Shown here: piece after piece, positions 1-5,939 of the stretch
Layout of the letters: every line of letters starts with the position of its first letter
Position numbering within the stretch: position 1 is the stretch's first letter
Source of the DNA: Trueperaceae bacterium
GTDB lineage: Bacteria > Deinococcota > Deinococci > Deinococcales > Trueperaceae
Direction: 5' to 3'
Length of the DNA stretch: 5,982 nucleotides
NCBI GenBank assembly: GCA_024636105.1
Contig: JAGXHO010000266.1
Coordinates: 1 to 5,982, forward strand
Translations under genes and position numbers: made by a program
Notes under the pieces: model-generated
Told to the model about the DNA's origin: nothing
Database searches by the model: none
The model's input: only the letters and a program-made list of their open reading frames with translations

Positions 1-340
1 GGCCGAGGGTGTGCGCCAGCGCCAGCGCGTCCGCGAGCCCGATGCCGTGGGTCGACGCGCCGGCGCCCGTGGCGAAGGGGGCGTCGACCCCGTAGCGGCG
101 GCACGTACCCGGCGCGGCACCCGAGACGACCGCGTCGACGAGCACCAGCCGCTCGATCCCGGACCAGGCGTCGATCAACCCGAGCGGGTCGCCGCGCCAC
201 GCCTGCACGGCGACGTGCGGCGGCAGCAGGTCGCCCCACGCACGCGCCAACAGGCGCGCCGTGAGCGGACCGGCCGCGTCGTCGCCGCGGTCCTCGTGAC
301 CGATCCCGACGACGAGGGTGGGCACGGGCGCCGCGCCCAT
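1..340 (-). CDS. [NiFe]-hydrogenase maturation endopeptidase (peptidase M52 family), 3' end cut off by window edge
   Basis: This protein would remove the C-terminal extension of the hydrogenase large subunit once nickel is inserted, in the cytoplasm. I translated it by hand from the ATG at 340: 113 residues are present with no stop, so the C-terminal part lies outside the window; the family usually runs about 150-175 residues. The N-terminus reads VVGIGHEDRGDDAAG (10-24), the M52 signature GxGNxxxxDDG-like loop, with His in place of the usual Asn at position 15. Glu16, Asp69 (in LVLVDAV) and His98 (in STHG) line up with the three metal-binding residues known in E. coli HybD (Glu16, Asp62, His93). 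The PGT at 77-79 after the Asp strand is also typical. The ATG is 4 bp after the large-subunit stop and has no strong Shine-Dalgarno site, so translation is probably coupled to that gene. The specific partner, the large subunit next door, is inferred from context. Confidence 0.9.
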   Translation of the reverse strand, partial: MGAAPVPTLVVGIGHEDRGDDAAGPLTARLLARAWGDLLPPHVAVQAWRGDPLGLIDAWSGIERLVLVDAVVSGAAPGTCRRYGVDAPFATGAGASTHGIGLADALALAHTLG

Positions 341-344
341 CAGG

Positions 345-1673
345 TCAACGCCGCTCGACCTCGAGGCGGAGGAAGTGGGTGGCGCACGAGATGCACGGGT
401 CGTGGTTGCGCACCGCCTGTTCGCACAGGTGCTGCAGTTGGTCGGTCGGTACGTCCAGGTGGGCCTCGACCACGTCGCGCACGTCCTGCTCGATGCTCGC
501 TTGGCTCTGGGCGGTGGGGGGCACGATCCGCGCGTCGAGCACGATGCCCTCGTCGTTGATCGTGTAGCGGTGGTACAGCGTGCCGCGCGGCGCCTCGGTG
601 CAGGCGTGGCCGCGACCGGCGCGCGGCGGCACCTCGACGCTCGGTCGATCCGGCGGCTCGTACGCGTCGAGGATGCGGAGCGCCTCGTCGCACGCGTACA
701 CGAGCTCGACCGCACGCACCACGATGCTCTGGAACGGGTTGCGCACCACGGGACCGAGGCCGGCGTCCCGCGCCGCCTCCTGCGCCAGCGGCGACAGCCG
801 GTCGTAGTTCAGCGCGTAGCGCGCCAGCGGCCCCACCAGGTAGGGCTCGCCGTCGAGCGTCGCGTGGAGCGCCGTGGAGTGCGGCACGTGCTCCTCGACC
901 ACGTGGTCCTCGAAGGCGCTCACCGGCACGTCGAGGCCGCGGCTCGATACGAGCCGCCCCTCGTTGAGCGGGTACTCGTCCGGGTGCGACAGCGACATGA
1001 AGACCCGGTCGGGGGTGACGTCGGGGAACTCGAAACCGGCCACCCAGCGCACCGTCGCCAACGCGTCCTCGCGGGCGCGCAGCAGCGGTTCGCGCAGCGC
1101 CCGCAGTGCGCCCAGCCGCGGCAGCCGGTAGAAGCCGCCGAGGCGCACGTTGACCGGATGGATCTCGCGGCCGCCGAGCACGGTCATCAGGTCGTTGCCG
1201 ACCTTCTTGAGCCGCAGGCCCTGCTCCACGGTGGCGCGGTGGTCGGCCGCGAGGTGGATGCCGCTCGGGTACCCCAGGAAGTCGGGGGCGTGCAGCATGT
1301 AGACGTGCAGCGCGTGGCTCTCGATCCACTCGCCGCAGTACAGCAGGCGGCGCAGGTCGCGAACCGGACCGTCGACGGTGACCCCGCAGGCGGCCTCCAG
1401 CGCGTGGCACGCCGCCATCTGGTAGGCCACCGGGCAGATGCCGCAGATCCGGGCGGTGATGTCGGGCGGCTCGGTGTAGTGGCGGCCGCGCAGGAAGCCC
1501 TCGAACATGCGCGGCGGCTCGTAGATGCGCAGGGCGACGTGCTCGAGGGTGTTGCCCTCGATCCGCACGTGCAGCGCCCCCTCCCCTTCGACGCGCGCGA
1601 GCGCTTCGACGTCGATGCGGCGCGTGCCGACTGGGGGACGAGCGGCGGTCTCAGGAGCGATGGCGTTCGACAC
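345..1673 (-). CDS. hydA: NAD(P)-linked [NiFe]-hydrogenase, large (alpha) subunit, group 3b type
   Basis: This is the catalytic subunit: it holds the NiFe(CN)2CO centre that interconverts H2 with protons and electrons. The protein is 442 residues from the GTG at 1673. Motifs in order are ARVEGEG (26-32), the N-terminal metal site [10 protein letters not shown] (75-84, Cys77 and Cys80), IESHALH (118-124), [14 protein letters not shown] (168-181), [10 protein letters not shown] (359-368) and the C-terminal metal site DPCISCATH (425-433, Cys427 and Cys430). A 9-residue tail after His433 fits a precursor cleaved by a maturation protease. The GTG start is preferred over an upstream in-frame ATG at 1919 because a perfect AAGGAGG lies 6 nt before it and the upstream extension would run through the conserved small-subunit gene. 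It overlaps the small-subunit gene by 23 bp. Tyr84 occupies the position where many NiFe hydrogenases have His. Assignment to group 3b rests on the four-gene context and motif style; F420-reducing (3a) or HoxH (3d) types fit the neighbours less well. Confidence 0.96.
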   Translation of the reverse strand: MSNAIAPETAARPPVGTRRIDVEALARVEGEGALHVRIEGNTLEHVALRIYEPPRMFEGFLRGRHYTEPPDITARICGICPVAYQMAACHALEAACGVTVDGPVRDLRRLLYCGEWIESHALHVYMLHAPDFLGYPSGIHLAADHRATVEQGLRLKKVGNDLMTVLGGREIHPVNVRLGGFYRLPRLGALRALREPLLRAREDALATVRWVAGFEFPDVTPDRVFMSLSHPDEYPLNEGRLVSSRGLDVPVSAFEDHVVEEHVPHSTALHATLDGEPYLVGPLARYALNYDRLSPLAQEAARDAGLGPVVRNPFQSIVVRAVELVYACDEALRILDAYEPPDRPSVEVPPRAGRGHACTEAPRGTLYHRYTINDEGIVLDARIVPPTAQSQASIEQDVRDVVEAHLDVPTDQLQHLCEQAVRNHDPCISCATHFLRLEVERR

Positions 1674-2505
1674 GTTCCGCCTCCTTCCGGAAGGGACCGG
1701 CGTAGGCGTTGTAGGTGCGCAGCGCGCGCAGCCAGCCGTCGGCGTCCACGCCCAGCGCGGCGAAGCGCTCGGAGAGAGCGGGGAGGTTGGGGCCCTCCAT
1801 CGGCCCGAAGCAGCCGTAGCAACCGCGCCCGAAGCTGGGGCACAGGGCGCCGCAGCCCGCCTGCGTGGCCGGCCCCAAGCAGGGCTGCCCACCGGCGACC
1901 AGGACGCACGGGACGCCACGCCGCTTGCACTCGAGGCAGACCGCGTAGGCGGGCACCTGCGGCTTGCGGCCGGCGAGCGTGGCGCTCACGACCTCGAGCA
2001 GCTGGTGCTTGTCGATCGGGCAGCCGCGCAGCTCGAAGTCGACGAAGACGTGCTCCGAGATGGGCGTGGAGGTCGCGAGCGGGAGCGCCTCGAGCGCTTC
2101 GGGGTGGGCGTAGATCGACGCGGCGTAGACCGACGCGTCGGGGCCGCCGTCGGCGCCGGCGAAGTTGCGCAGCGCCTGGACGCCACCAGCGGTGGCGCAG
2201 GCGCCGAGCACGACCAGCTTGCCGGACTGCGCGCGGATGGCGCGGATGCGCTGCGCGTCGTGCGCGGTGGTGATGGAGCCCTCCACCAGCGAGACGTCGT
2301 AGGGACCGTCCGCGGTGGCGCTGGACGCCTCGAGGAAGTAGGCGATGTCGACCTGCCCGGCCACCGCCAGCAGCTCGTCTTCGCAGTCGAGCAGGGTCAG
2401 CTGGCAGCCGTCGCACGAGGCGAACTTCCAGACCGCCAGCGTGGGCCGCGGTCCGGTCCGTTTGATGGGTCCGGCGGCGGCTTCGCTCGTCGCGTGGAGC
2501 GCCAC
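1651..2505 (-). CDS. hydD: NAD(P)-linked [NiFe]-hydrogenase, small (delta) subunit with three Fe-S clusters
   Basis: This subunit carries the electron relay from the NiFe site. It is 284 residues, with no Tat signal and no membrane anchor, matching a cytoplasmic enzyme. The N-terminal half is the flavodoxin-like small-subunit domain. Its proximal cluster ligands are visible as CDGC (Cys31, Cys34), Cys103 in GACATAGG, and Cys162 in GCPIDK. The C-terminal half has CLEC (190, 193), Cys200, Cys209, Cys218, Cys222, and CYGC (229, 232). These eight cysteines are enough for two further [4Fe-4S] clusters without the histidine ligand seen in membrane-bound uptake enzymes. Cys41 is an extra cysteine. 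The GTG start at 2505 lies 1 bp after the gamma-subunit stop, with GGAGG 6 nt upstream. The family is known from the sulfhydrogenase delta subunit; the cluster number is inferred from the cysteine count. Confidence 0.95.
   Translation of the reverse strand: MALHATSEAAAGPIKRTGPRPTLAVWKFASCDGCQLTLLDCEDELLAVAGQVDIAYFLEASSATADGPYDVSLVEGSITTAHDAQRIRAIRAQSGKLVVLGACATAGGVQALRNFAGADGGPDASVYAASIYAHPEALEALPLATSTPISEHVFVDFELRGCPIDKHQLLEVVSATLAGRKPQVPAYAVCLECKRRGVPCVLVAGGQPCLGPATQAGCGALCPSFGRGCYGCFGPMEGPNLPALSERFAALGVDADGWLRALRTYNAYAGPFRKEAERVERHRS
1680..1686 (-). promoter_or_regulatory. Shine-Dalgarno site deciding the GTG start of the large subunit
   Basis: The minus strand reads AAGGAGG followed by 6 nt (CGGAAC) and GTG at 1673. 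It sits inside the last codons of the small-subunit gene, so ribosomes finishing that gene could re-initiate here. This site is the main reason for choosing a 442-residue protein. Confidence 0.85.
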
Positions 2506-2506
2506 G

Positions 2507-3388
2507 TCACACCTCCCCGTGGTCGAGCAGCCGCTCGACCTGGTCGTAGGCGAACACCGGGCCGTCCCGACAGACCAGGTGCGTCCCCAGCTGGCAGTGA
2601 CCGCACAGCCCGACGGCGCACTTCATGTTGCGCTCGAGCGACACGTAGGTGTCCTGCGGGCTGACGCCGCGCCGGGCGAGCTCGGTGCAGGCGGCGCGGA
2701 TCATCACCTCGGGCCCGCAGATCATCGCGACCGTCCGGCGCGGATCGATCGGCGCGCGCTTCACCAGCGGCGTGCACACGCCGACGTTGCCGCGCCAACC
2801 GCCGGTGGCGCGGTCGACGGTGACGTGGACCTCGAGGTCGAGCTGCGCCCGCCAGGACGCGAGCTCGTCGCTGAACAGCAGGTCCTCGGGGGTGCGGGCG
2901 CCGTAGAGCAGCACCACCCTTCCGTAGCGCTCGCGCCGCGCGAGCACGTGGTAGAGCGCCGGCCGCAGCGGAGGGAGGCCGATCCCGCCGGCGATCAGCA
3001 CCACGTCGCGCCCCTCGGCGGCATCGACCGGCCAGCTGCTGCCGAACGGCCCGCGCACGCCGATCGCTGCGCCCACGCCCAGGCCGCGCATGGCGCGAGT
3101 GACGGCCCCGACCTCGCGCGTGGTGTGCACGAGGGTCCCGGGCCGGTCGGGGTCGCCGCTGATCGAGATCGGCACCTCGCCCACCCCGAACACGTAGAGC
3201 ATGTTGAACTGCCCGGGGCGGAACGTCTCGGCCGCGTGCCCGTCGGGCGGGAGCAAGCTCAGCGTGAAGGTGTCGTCGTTGTCCGCGCGCTGCGCGGCCA
3301 CCCGGTAGACCACCGGATGCATGGGGCCGTGGTGGGGGGCACCGACCGGCGGCGGCGCCCAGGGTCGTTCAGCGGGCCGGGGCAGCAT
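2507..3388 (-). CDS. hydG: Hydrogenase gamma subunit: FAD/NAD(P)-binding oxidoreductase with [2Fe-2S] cluster
   Basis: This subunit is the NAD(P)H-reacting module of the complex and feeds or takes electrons through FAD and a [2Fe-2S] cluster. The protein is 293 residues. A ferredoxin-reductase-like FAD domain spans about 24-120 ([10 protein letters not shown] at 57-66, EVPISIS at 71-77). An NAD(P) domain spans about 127-245 ([13 protein letters not shown] at 131-143, LLYGAR, and ICGPEVM at 223-229). The C-terminal cysteine motif has Cys257, Cys262, Cys265 and Cys273 (C-x4-C-x2-C-x7-C), as in dihydroorotate dehydrogenase PyrK and sulfhydrogenase gamma. The ATG at 3388 is chosen because AAGGAGG lies 6 nt upstream. 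A longer start at 3430 has no such support, and the ATG at 3322 would also leave the core domain intact. It overlaps the end of the beta gene by 20 bp. NADPH versus NADH preference cannot be read from the sequence with certainty. Confidence 0.94.
   Translation of the reverse strand: MLPRPAERPWAPPPVGAPHHGPMHPVVYRVAAQRADNDDTFTLSLLPPDGHAAETFRPGQFNMLYVFGVGEVPISISGDPDRPGTLVHTTREVGAVTRAMRGLGVGAAIGVRGPFGSSWPVDAAEGRDVVLIAGGIGLPPLRPALYHVLARRERYGRVVLLYGARTPEDLLFSDELASWRAQLDLEVHVTVDRATGGWRGNVGVCTPLVKRAPIDPRRTVAMICGPEVMIRAACTELARRGVSPQDTYVSLERNMKCAVGLCGHCQLGTHLVCRDGPVFAYDQVERLLDHGEV
2512..2518 (-). promoter_or_regulatory. Shine-Dalgarno site for the small subunit GTG start
   Basis: The minus strand reads GGGGAGG, then 6 nt (TGTGAC) that include the gamma-subunit stop codon TGA, then GTG at 2505. 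It supports the start 1 bp after the stop of the previous gene and suggests coupled translation. Confidence 0.8.
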
Positions 3389-4562
3389 CTGCAGCCTCCT
3401 TCGCGGGCCACGCCATCGGGCGCGCCCCACCGCGCGCCGCGTTCGACGCCGCGCTTGCGGCGATGGCGGTCACCTCCTCGGTGAGGTCGATCGCTGCCGG
3501 GCACCAGGTGATGCAGCGGCCGCAACCGACGCAGCCGTCGGTCCCGAACTGCGCCTGCCAGGTCGCGAGCTTGTGGGTCGCCCACTGGCGGTAGCGCGCG
3601 CGCAGCGACGGCCGCACCGGGCCGCCGTGGATGTACGAGAGATCGAGCGTGAAGCACGAGTCCCAGAGCCGGGTGCGCTCGGCGAACGCGCCGGTCAGGT
3701 CGGTCGTGTCCTCGACCGTGCTGCAGAAGCAGGTGGGGCAGGCGAGCGTGCAGTTGCCGCAGGCCAGGCAGCGCTCGGCGACCGCGTCCCAGCGCGGGTG
3801 GTCGGGTGCCGCCAGCAGCGCCTCGGCGAGGCCGTGGACCTCGAGCGTGCGCCCCATCCGGTCGGCCGCGGCGCGGAGGCGGCGATCGGCCTCGGCCAGG
3901 TCGTCCCCGGTCGCTGGTGCGGTCGGCACCTCCGCGAGGACGTCGGCGCCGCGCTCGCTGCCGACCTCGACCAGGTACGTCGGCGCGCCGCCGTCCGGGG
4001 GAAGCAGCTCGGTGAGCGCGAGGTCGTAGCCGCCGTCCGCGCGCGGTCCGGTCCCCATGGAGGCGCAGAAGCAGGTGCCCCCCGGCTCGGTGCAGTGCAC
4101 CGCCACCACGAAGGCCGCCGCTCGGCGCGCCAAGTAATCGGGGTCGACGTACGTGCCGCCGGTGAACACGCGGTCCTGGATGGCGATCGCGGCCACGTCG
4201 CACGGCCGGACGCCGATGAAGGCGTAGCGCGGTGGCTCGTCGGGCGCGTCCTGCACGGCGAAGCCGCCGGCATCGTCGCGCTCGGCGCGCCACAAGCGCA
4301 GCGCCGGCGGGTGCAGGAAGCGCTTCCAGGCGTGCGGGCCGACGGAGCCGCCGAAGCGGGCCGCGTCGGGGCGCCGCTGAACGCGATAGCGCCCGGCCTC
4401 CTGCACCTCCGTCCAGCCGATCGGGAGCTCGACGGCACCGTGAAGCTCGCCGTAGACGACGGCTTCGTCCTCGAGCCTGGGGCCCACGAGCGTGTAGCCG
4501 CGCTCTCGCAGCGCTCCGAAGAGCGCGTCGAGCGCGGCCGCCTCGAACCTGCGTCCGGCCAT
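3369..4562 (-). CDS. hydB: Hydrogenase beta subunit: 4Fe-4S ferredoxin-type electron-transfer protein (HydB/AsrA-like)
   Basis: This subunit relays electrons between the flavoprotein gamma and the small subunit. It is 397 residues. The N-terminal two thirds form the domain shared by sulfhydrogenase beta and anaerobic sulfite reductase subunit [10 protein letters not shown] at 118-126, then [11 protein letters not shown] at 156-166 with Cys157, Cys164 and Cys166. The ferredoxin part has two clear [4Fe-4S] motifs: Cys265-x2-Cys268-x2-Cys271-x3-Cys275 followed by Cys278 and Cys280, and Cys344-x2-Cys347-x2-Cys350-x3-Cys354-Pro. The linker [16 protein letters not shown] (299-314) is also family-like. 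The C-terminal 25 residues are Ala-rich and look unconserved. The ATG at 4562 has GGAAGGA 7 nt upstream. It is the first gene of the operon. Sulfite reductase subunit A was considered, but the adjoining NiFe subunits decide for hydrogenase. Confidence 0.94.
   Translation of the reverse strand: MAGRRFEAAALDALFGALRERGYTLVGPRLEDEAVVYGELHGAVELPIGWTEVQEAGRYRVQRRPDAARFGGSVGPHAWKRFLHPPALRLWRAERDDAGGFAVQDAPDEPPRYAFIGVRPCDVAAIAIQDRVFTGGTYVDPDYLARRAAAFVVAVHCTEPGGTCFCASMGTGPRADGGYDLALTELLPPDGGAPTYLVEVGSERGADVLAEVPTAPATGDDLAEADRRLRAAADRMGRTLEVHGLAEALLAAPDHPRWDAVAERCLACGNCTLACPTCFCSTVEDTTDLTGAFAERTRLWDSCFTLDLSYIHGGPVRPSLRARYRQWATHKLATWQAQFGTDGCVGCGRCITWCPAAIDLTEEVTAIAASAASNAARGGARPMAWPAKEAADAAPAR
3395..3401 (-). 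promoter_or_regulatory. Shine-Dalgarno site deciding the gamma subunit start
   Basis: The minus strand reads AAGGAGG, then CTGCAG, then ATG at 3388. The site is embedded in the last codons of the beta-subunit gene, with the same 6-nt spacing as the site before the large subunit. It favours 3388 over the other possible starts at 3430 and 3322. Confidence 0.85.
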
Positions 4563-4569
4563 GTCGCCG

Positions 4570-4576
4570 TCCTTCC
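4570..4576 (-). promoter_or_regulatory. Shine-Dalgarno site for the first gene of the hydrogenase operon
   Basis: The minus strand reads GGAAGGA, then 7 nt (CGGCGAC), then ATG at 4562. It supports this start for the beta subunit. Confidence 0.7.
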
Positions 4577-4643
4577 GACCCGCCGGTCATGGACGGGCCC
4601 GCGAACGAAGAGCCTCGCACGGTGTGCGGTGCCATCGTCCCAT

Positions 4644-4663
4644 CTCGTGAAACTTCGCACGAG
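4644..4663. repeat. Short perfect dyad CTCGTG-N8-CACGAG upstream of the hydrogenase operon
   Basis: Six-bp arms at 4644-4649 and 4658-4663 flank the 8-nt spacer AAACTTCG. The dyad is about 82-101 bp upstream of the beta-subunit ATG, a plausible place for an operator or activator site. The spacer plus flank (AAACTTCGCA) resembles AAACTTGCA in the large palindrome at 4996-5004. No known regulator motif fits it well. Confidence 0.35.
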
Positions 4664-4747
4664 GGCCGAACGTCCTTGGGCGCGCCGAGGCGACACCGAC
4701 GCGCCGCTGGTGCTCGACACCGTGGCTGAGCTGGGGTCGTCGCGCGA

Positions 4748-4834
4748 GGGTCCTCCAGGTCCGCACGAACAGCCGCGACAAGACGCGAGCTGAACCTCGA
4801 TTCCATGAGTGCGGGTGCGACCTGGAGGACACCC
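4748..4834. repeat. Separated inverted repeat with exact 12-bp core (GTCCTCCAGGTC / GACCTGGAGGAC)
   Basis: The core arms lie at 4750-4761 and 4819-4830 and match exactly. Allowing small bulges, the similarity extends to 4748-4766 and 4815-4834 (GTGC and CCC on the outer and inner flanks). The loop is about 57 nt. It could be a pair of regulator sites, a long-loop RNA stem in the leader of the hydrogenase transcript, or chance. Confidence 0.5.
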
Positions 4835-4884
4835 AAAGCTGACGACCTCGACCGGATCGTCCGCGAAGCGCTCATCCATCTCCG

Positions 4885-4913
4885 CCGGCAACGCGTCGCG
4901 CGGACCGGCAACG
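4885..4913. repeat. Tandem 9-bp direct repeat CCGGCAACG with 20-bp period
   Basis: CCGGCAACG occurs at 4885-4893 and again at 4905-4913. The 20-bp period is close to two helical turns, so a regulator could contact both on the same face. In GC-rich DNA this could also be chance. Confidence 0.3.
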
Positions 4914-4985
4914 AGCGAACCGCGACCCTCGGGGCGCGAAGAGCCTGCGCGGGATCGAAGCCGACCCGGGATGGTGCGCACGGCA

Positions 4986-5044
4986 CGCTTCGTCAAACTT
5001 GCAATCTTAAAGCGCACCTTTAAATTTGCAAGTTTGATGAAGCG
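4986..5044. repeat. 59-bp AT-rich palindrome (27-bp arms, 5-nt loop) between yceH and hydrogenase operon
   Basis: Left arm 4986-5012 and right arm 5018-5044 are inverted copies matching at 24 of 27 positions, around the loop CGCAC. The mismatches are at 4992/5038, 5005/5025 and 5006/5024. The central 45 bp (4993-5037) have 15 G or C, about 33%, in a region near 70% GC. Each arm contains TTGCAA (4999-5004 and 5026-5031), and the right arm is itself nearly palindromic around it (AAATTTGCAAGTTT). The element could be a double operator for a dimeric regulator, an RNA hairpin, or a small mobile-element remnant. No T-tract follows it on either strand, so it is not a standard intrinsic terminator. 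It lies about 170 bp after the yceH stop and about 425 bp before the beta-subunit start. The structure is certain; its function is not known. Confidence 0.85.
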
Positions 5045-5216
5045 CCCGCGAACGACGCCCCCCGGCGCCGAGCAGGCGGCCGACCGTCCGGAAGGCGCCC
5101 ACCATCGCCGCGCCCACCCCCGCTTGCGCGACCTGCGCACCGACCCGATCGCCACCACGAAGACCGGCCGCAACTGCGAGCCACGGCCGATCTACGCTCG
5201 ACACCAAGACGGCTGC

Positions 5217-5927
5217 TCAGTCGCTCGCCACGTCGAGTCCGGAGGCCGCCCAGCGGCGCTCCAGCGCTTCGACCCGCCGCTCCAGCGCCTCGAGGCGATC
5301 CAGCAAGGCGGCAACGTCCGATCCGCCGGCCGCCGTGCCCAGCCTCGGGGACGTGGCAGCGGCCCCGACCTCGGACGGATCCGCGTCGGTCCCGGCATCG
5401 TTCGCGACCGGGCGCACCCGCGGCCGCTGCCGCTCCTCGTCGACCCCGAGCGTGTGCACCCAGCGGTCCTGGCTCTGGCCGGGGGCGCGGCCGAGGCAGC
5501 GCACCAGCGCCACGCTCCGCGCCGCGAGCCGCTCCAGGACGGCCGTGACCGCAGGCACGTCGGGGAACGCGACGTACCGCTCGGTGCGGGTGCGCAGCTC
5601 GCCGGGAGTCTGCGCGCCACGCAGCATCAGAACGGCGATCAGGGCCAGCTCGCGGTCGTCGACGTCGAGCGCGCGCGCCAGCAGGTGCCGGTGTTTGGGC
5701 ACGCGGTCGGACACCTCCTGCACCGTCGTCGCGAGGCCGCGGTCGCGCAAGCGCTGCAGCGCCTCGGTCACCTCGCGCAGGTGCACGTCGGTCACGGGGT
5801 CGCGGTTGGTGCGCTGGTTGCAGCCGGTGTGCAGCGCGCCGGTAGACAGCGGGTAGGTCTCGGGGGTGGTGCGCTCCTTCTCGACGAGCACGCCCAACAC
5901 CCGCACCTCGACGTCGGAGAGCGGCAT
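5217..5927 (-). CDS. yceH: YceH family (DUF480) winged-helix protein with C-terminal coiled coil
   Basis: The protein is 236 residues and matches the YceH/UPF0502 family along its first 160: LSDVEVRVLGVLVEKERTTP at 3-22, CNQRTNRDPV at 36-45, VTEALQRLRDRGL at 53-65, LMLRGAQTPGELRTR at 100-114, and LGRAPGQSQDRWVHTL at 145-160. The family folds as two winged-helix domains; its molecular role is poorly defined, so a DNA-binding regulator is only an inference. E. coli YceH is about 215 residues. Here residues 162-203 form a low-complexity, charged linker. Residues 205-227 are a putative coiled coil with repeated LEALERR-type heptads, which could drive self-association. The ATG at 5927 starts exactly at the conserved N-terminus. 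No clear Shine-Dalgarno site precedes it; a -10-like TAGAAT lies 6 nt upstream. It is on the same strand as the hydrogenase operon but 654 bp away, so a functional link is unproven. Confidence 0.92.
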   Translation of the reverse strand: MPLSDVEVRVLGVLVEKERTTPETYPLSTGALHTGCNQRTNRDPVTDVHLREVTEALQRLRDRGLATTVQEVSDRVPKHRHLLARALDVDDRELALIAVLMLRGAQTPGELRTRTERYVAFPDVPAVTAVLERLAARSVALVRCLGRAPGQSQDRWVHTLGVDEERQRPRVRPVANDAGTDADPSEVGAAATSPRLGTAAGGSDVAALLDRLEALERRVEALERRWAASGLDVASD

Positions 5928-5933
5928 GGCGGC

Positions 5934-5939
5934 ATTCTA
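5934..5939 (-). promoter_or_regulatory. Possible -10 box (TAGAAT) of a leaderless yceH transcript
   Basis: The minus strand reads TAGAAT, then GCCGCC, then the ATG at 5927. The hexamer fits TAnnnT, and a 6-nt gap would put the transcription start at or next to the A of ATG, the arrangement of leaderless genes. The absence of a Shine-Dalgarno site agrees. No convincing -35 box is seen about 17 nt further upstream (GAGCGG there). Confidence 0.4.

Larger units (their letters stand above)
4563..5216. other. 654-bp intergenic region between yceH and the hydrogenase operon; no convincing gene
   Basis: Open frames on both strands here are short, unlike any family I know, and are interrupted by the AT-rich palindrome. 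I see no tRNA-like T-arm and no rRNA. The region must hold the promoter of the hydrogenase operon, but I could not find a pair of -35 and -10 boxes that I trust on the minus strand. It does hold an unusual amount of repeat structure: a long palindrome near the yceH side, a separated 12-bp inverted repeat, a short dyad near the operon start, and a tandem 9-bp direct repeat. These are listed separately. The length is large for such a compact neighbourhood, which suggests regulatory use or remnants of a lost gene. Confidence 0.6.

Noticed and set aside
1674..1919. Extension of the large subunit by 82 residues to an upstream ATG
   Set aside because: The extension lies within the conserved C-terminal cluster region of the small subunit in another frame, has no hydrogenase features, and the GTG at 1673 has a perfect Shine-Dalgarno site.
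318..2273. 651-residue plus-strand open frame opposite the large and small subunit genes
   Set aside because: It has no family-like motifs, is rich in Arg/Ala/Val low-complexity runs, and lies antisense to two highly conserved hydrogenase genes. Long antisense frames are expected at this GC content.
3389..3430. Longer start of the gamma subunit at 3430
   Set aside because: It would increase the overlap with the beta gene to 62 bp and adds an Arg-rich tail unlike the family, while the ATG at 3388 has AAGGAGG 6 nt upstream.
4655..4685. DosR-like hypoxia box upstream of the operon
   Set aside because: I looked because some mycobacterial group 3b hydrogenases are hypoxia-regulated. The minus strand reads AAGGACGTTCGGCCCT, which matches the GGGACT-type half sites too poorly.
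4607..4946. 10-bp direct repeat CGAAGAGCCT at 4607-4616 and 4937-4946
   Set aside because: A single shared 10-mer in this GC-biased spacer is compatible with chance, and no further similarity flanks it.
4805..5023. 72-residue plus-strand frame in the spacer
   Set aside because: No recognisable domain or ribosome binding site, and its end is translated from the AT-rich palindrome. I treat it as chance.
4986..5044. Palindrome as an intrinsic terminator of yceH
   Set aside because: The stem is AT-rich rather than GC-rich and is followed by GC-rich sequence rather than a T-tract on both strands; it is also about 170 bp past the stop codon.
5007..5207. 66-residue minus-strand frame just after yceH
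   Set aside because: It begins near the yceH stop but has no recognisable domain, and its C-terminus is made from one arm of the palindrome, so coding is doubtful.
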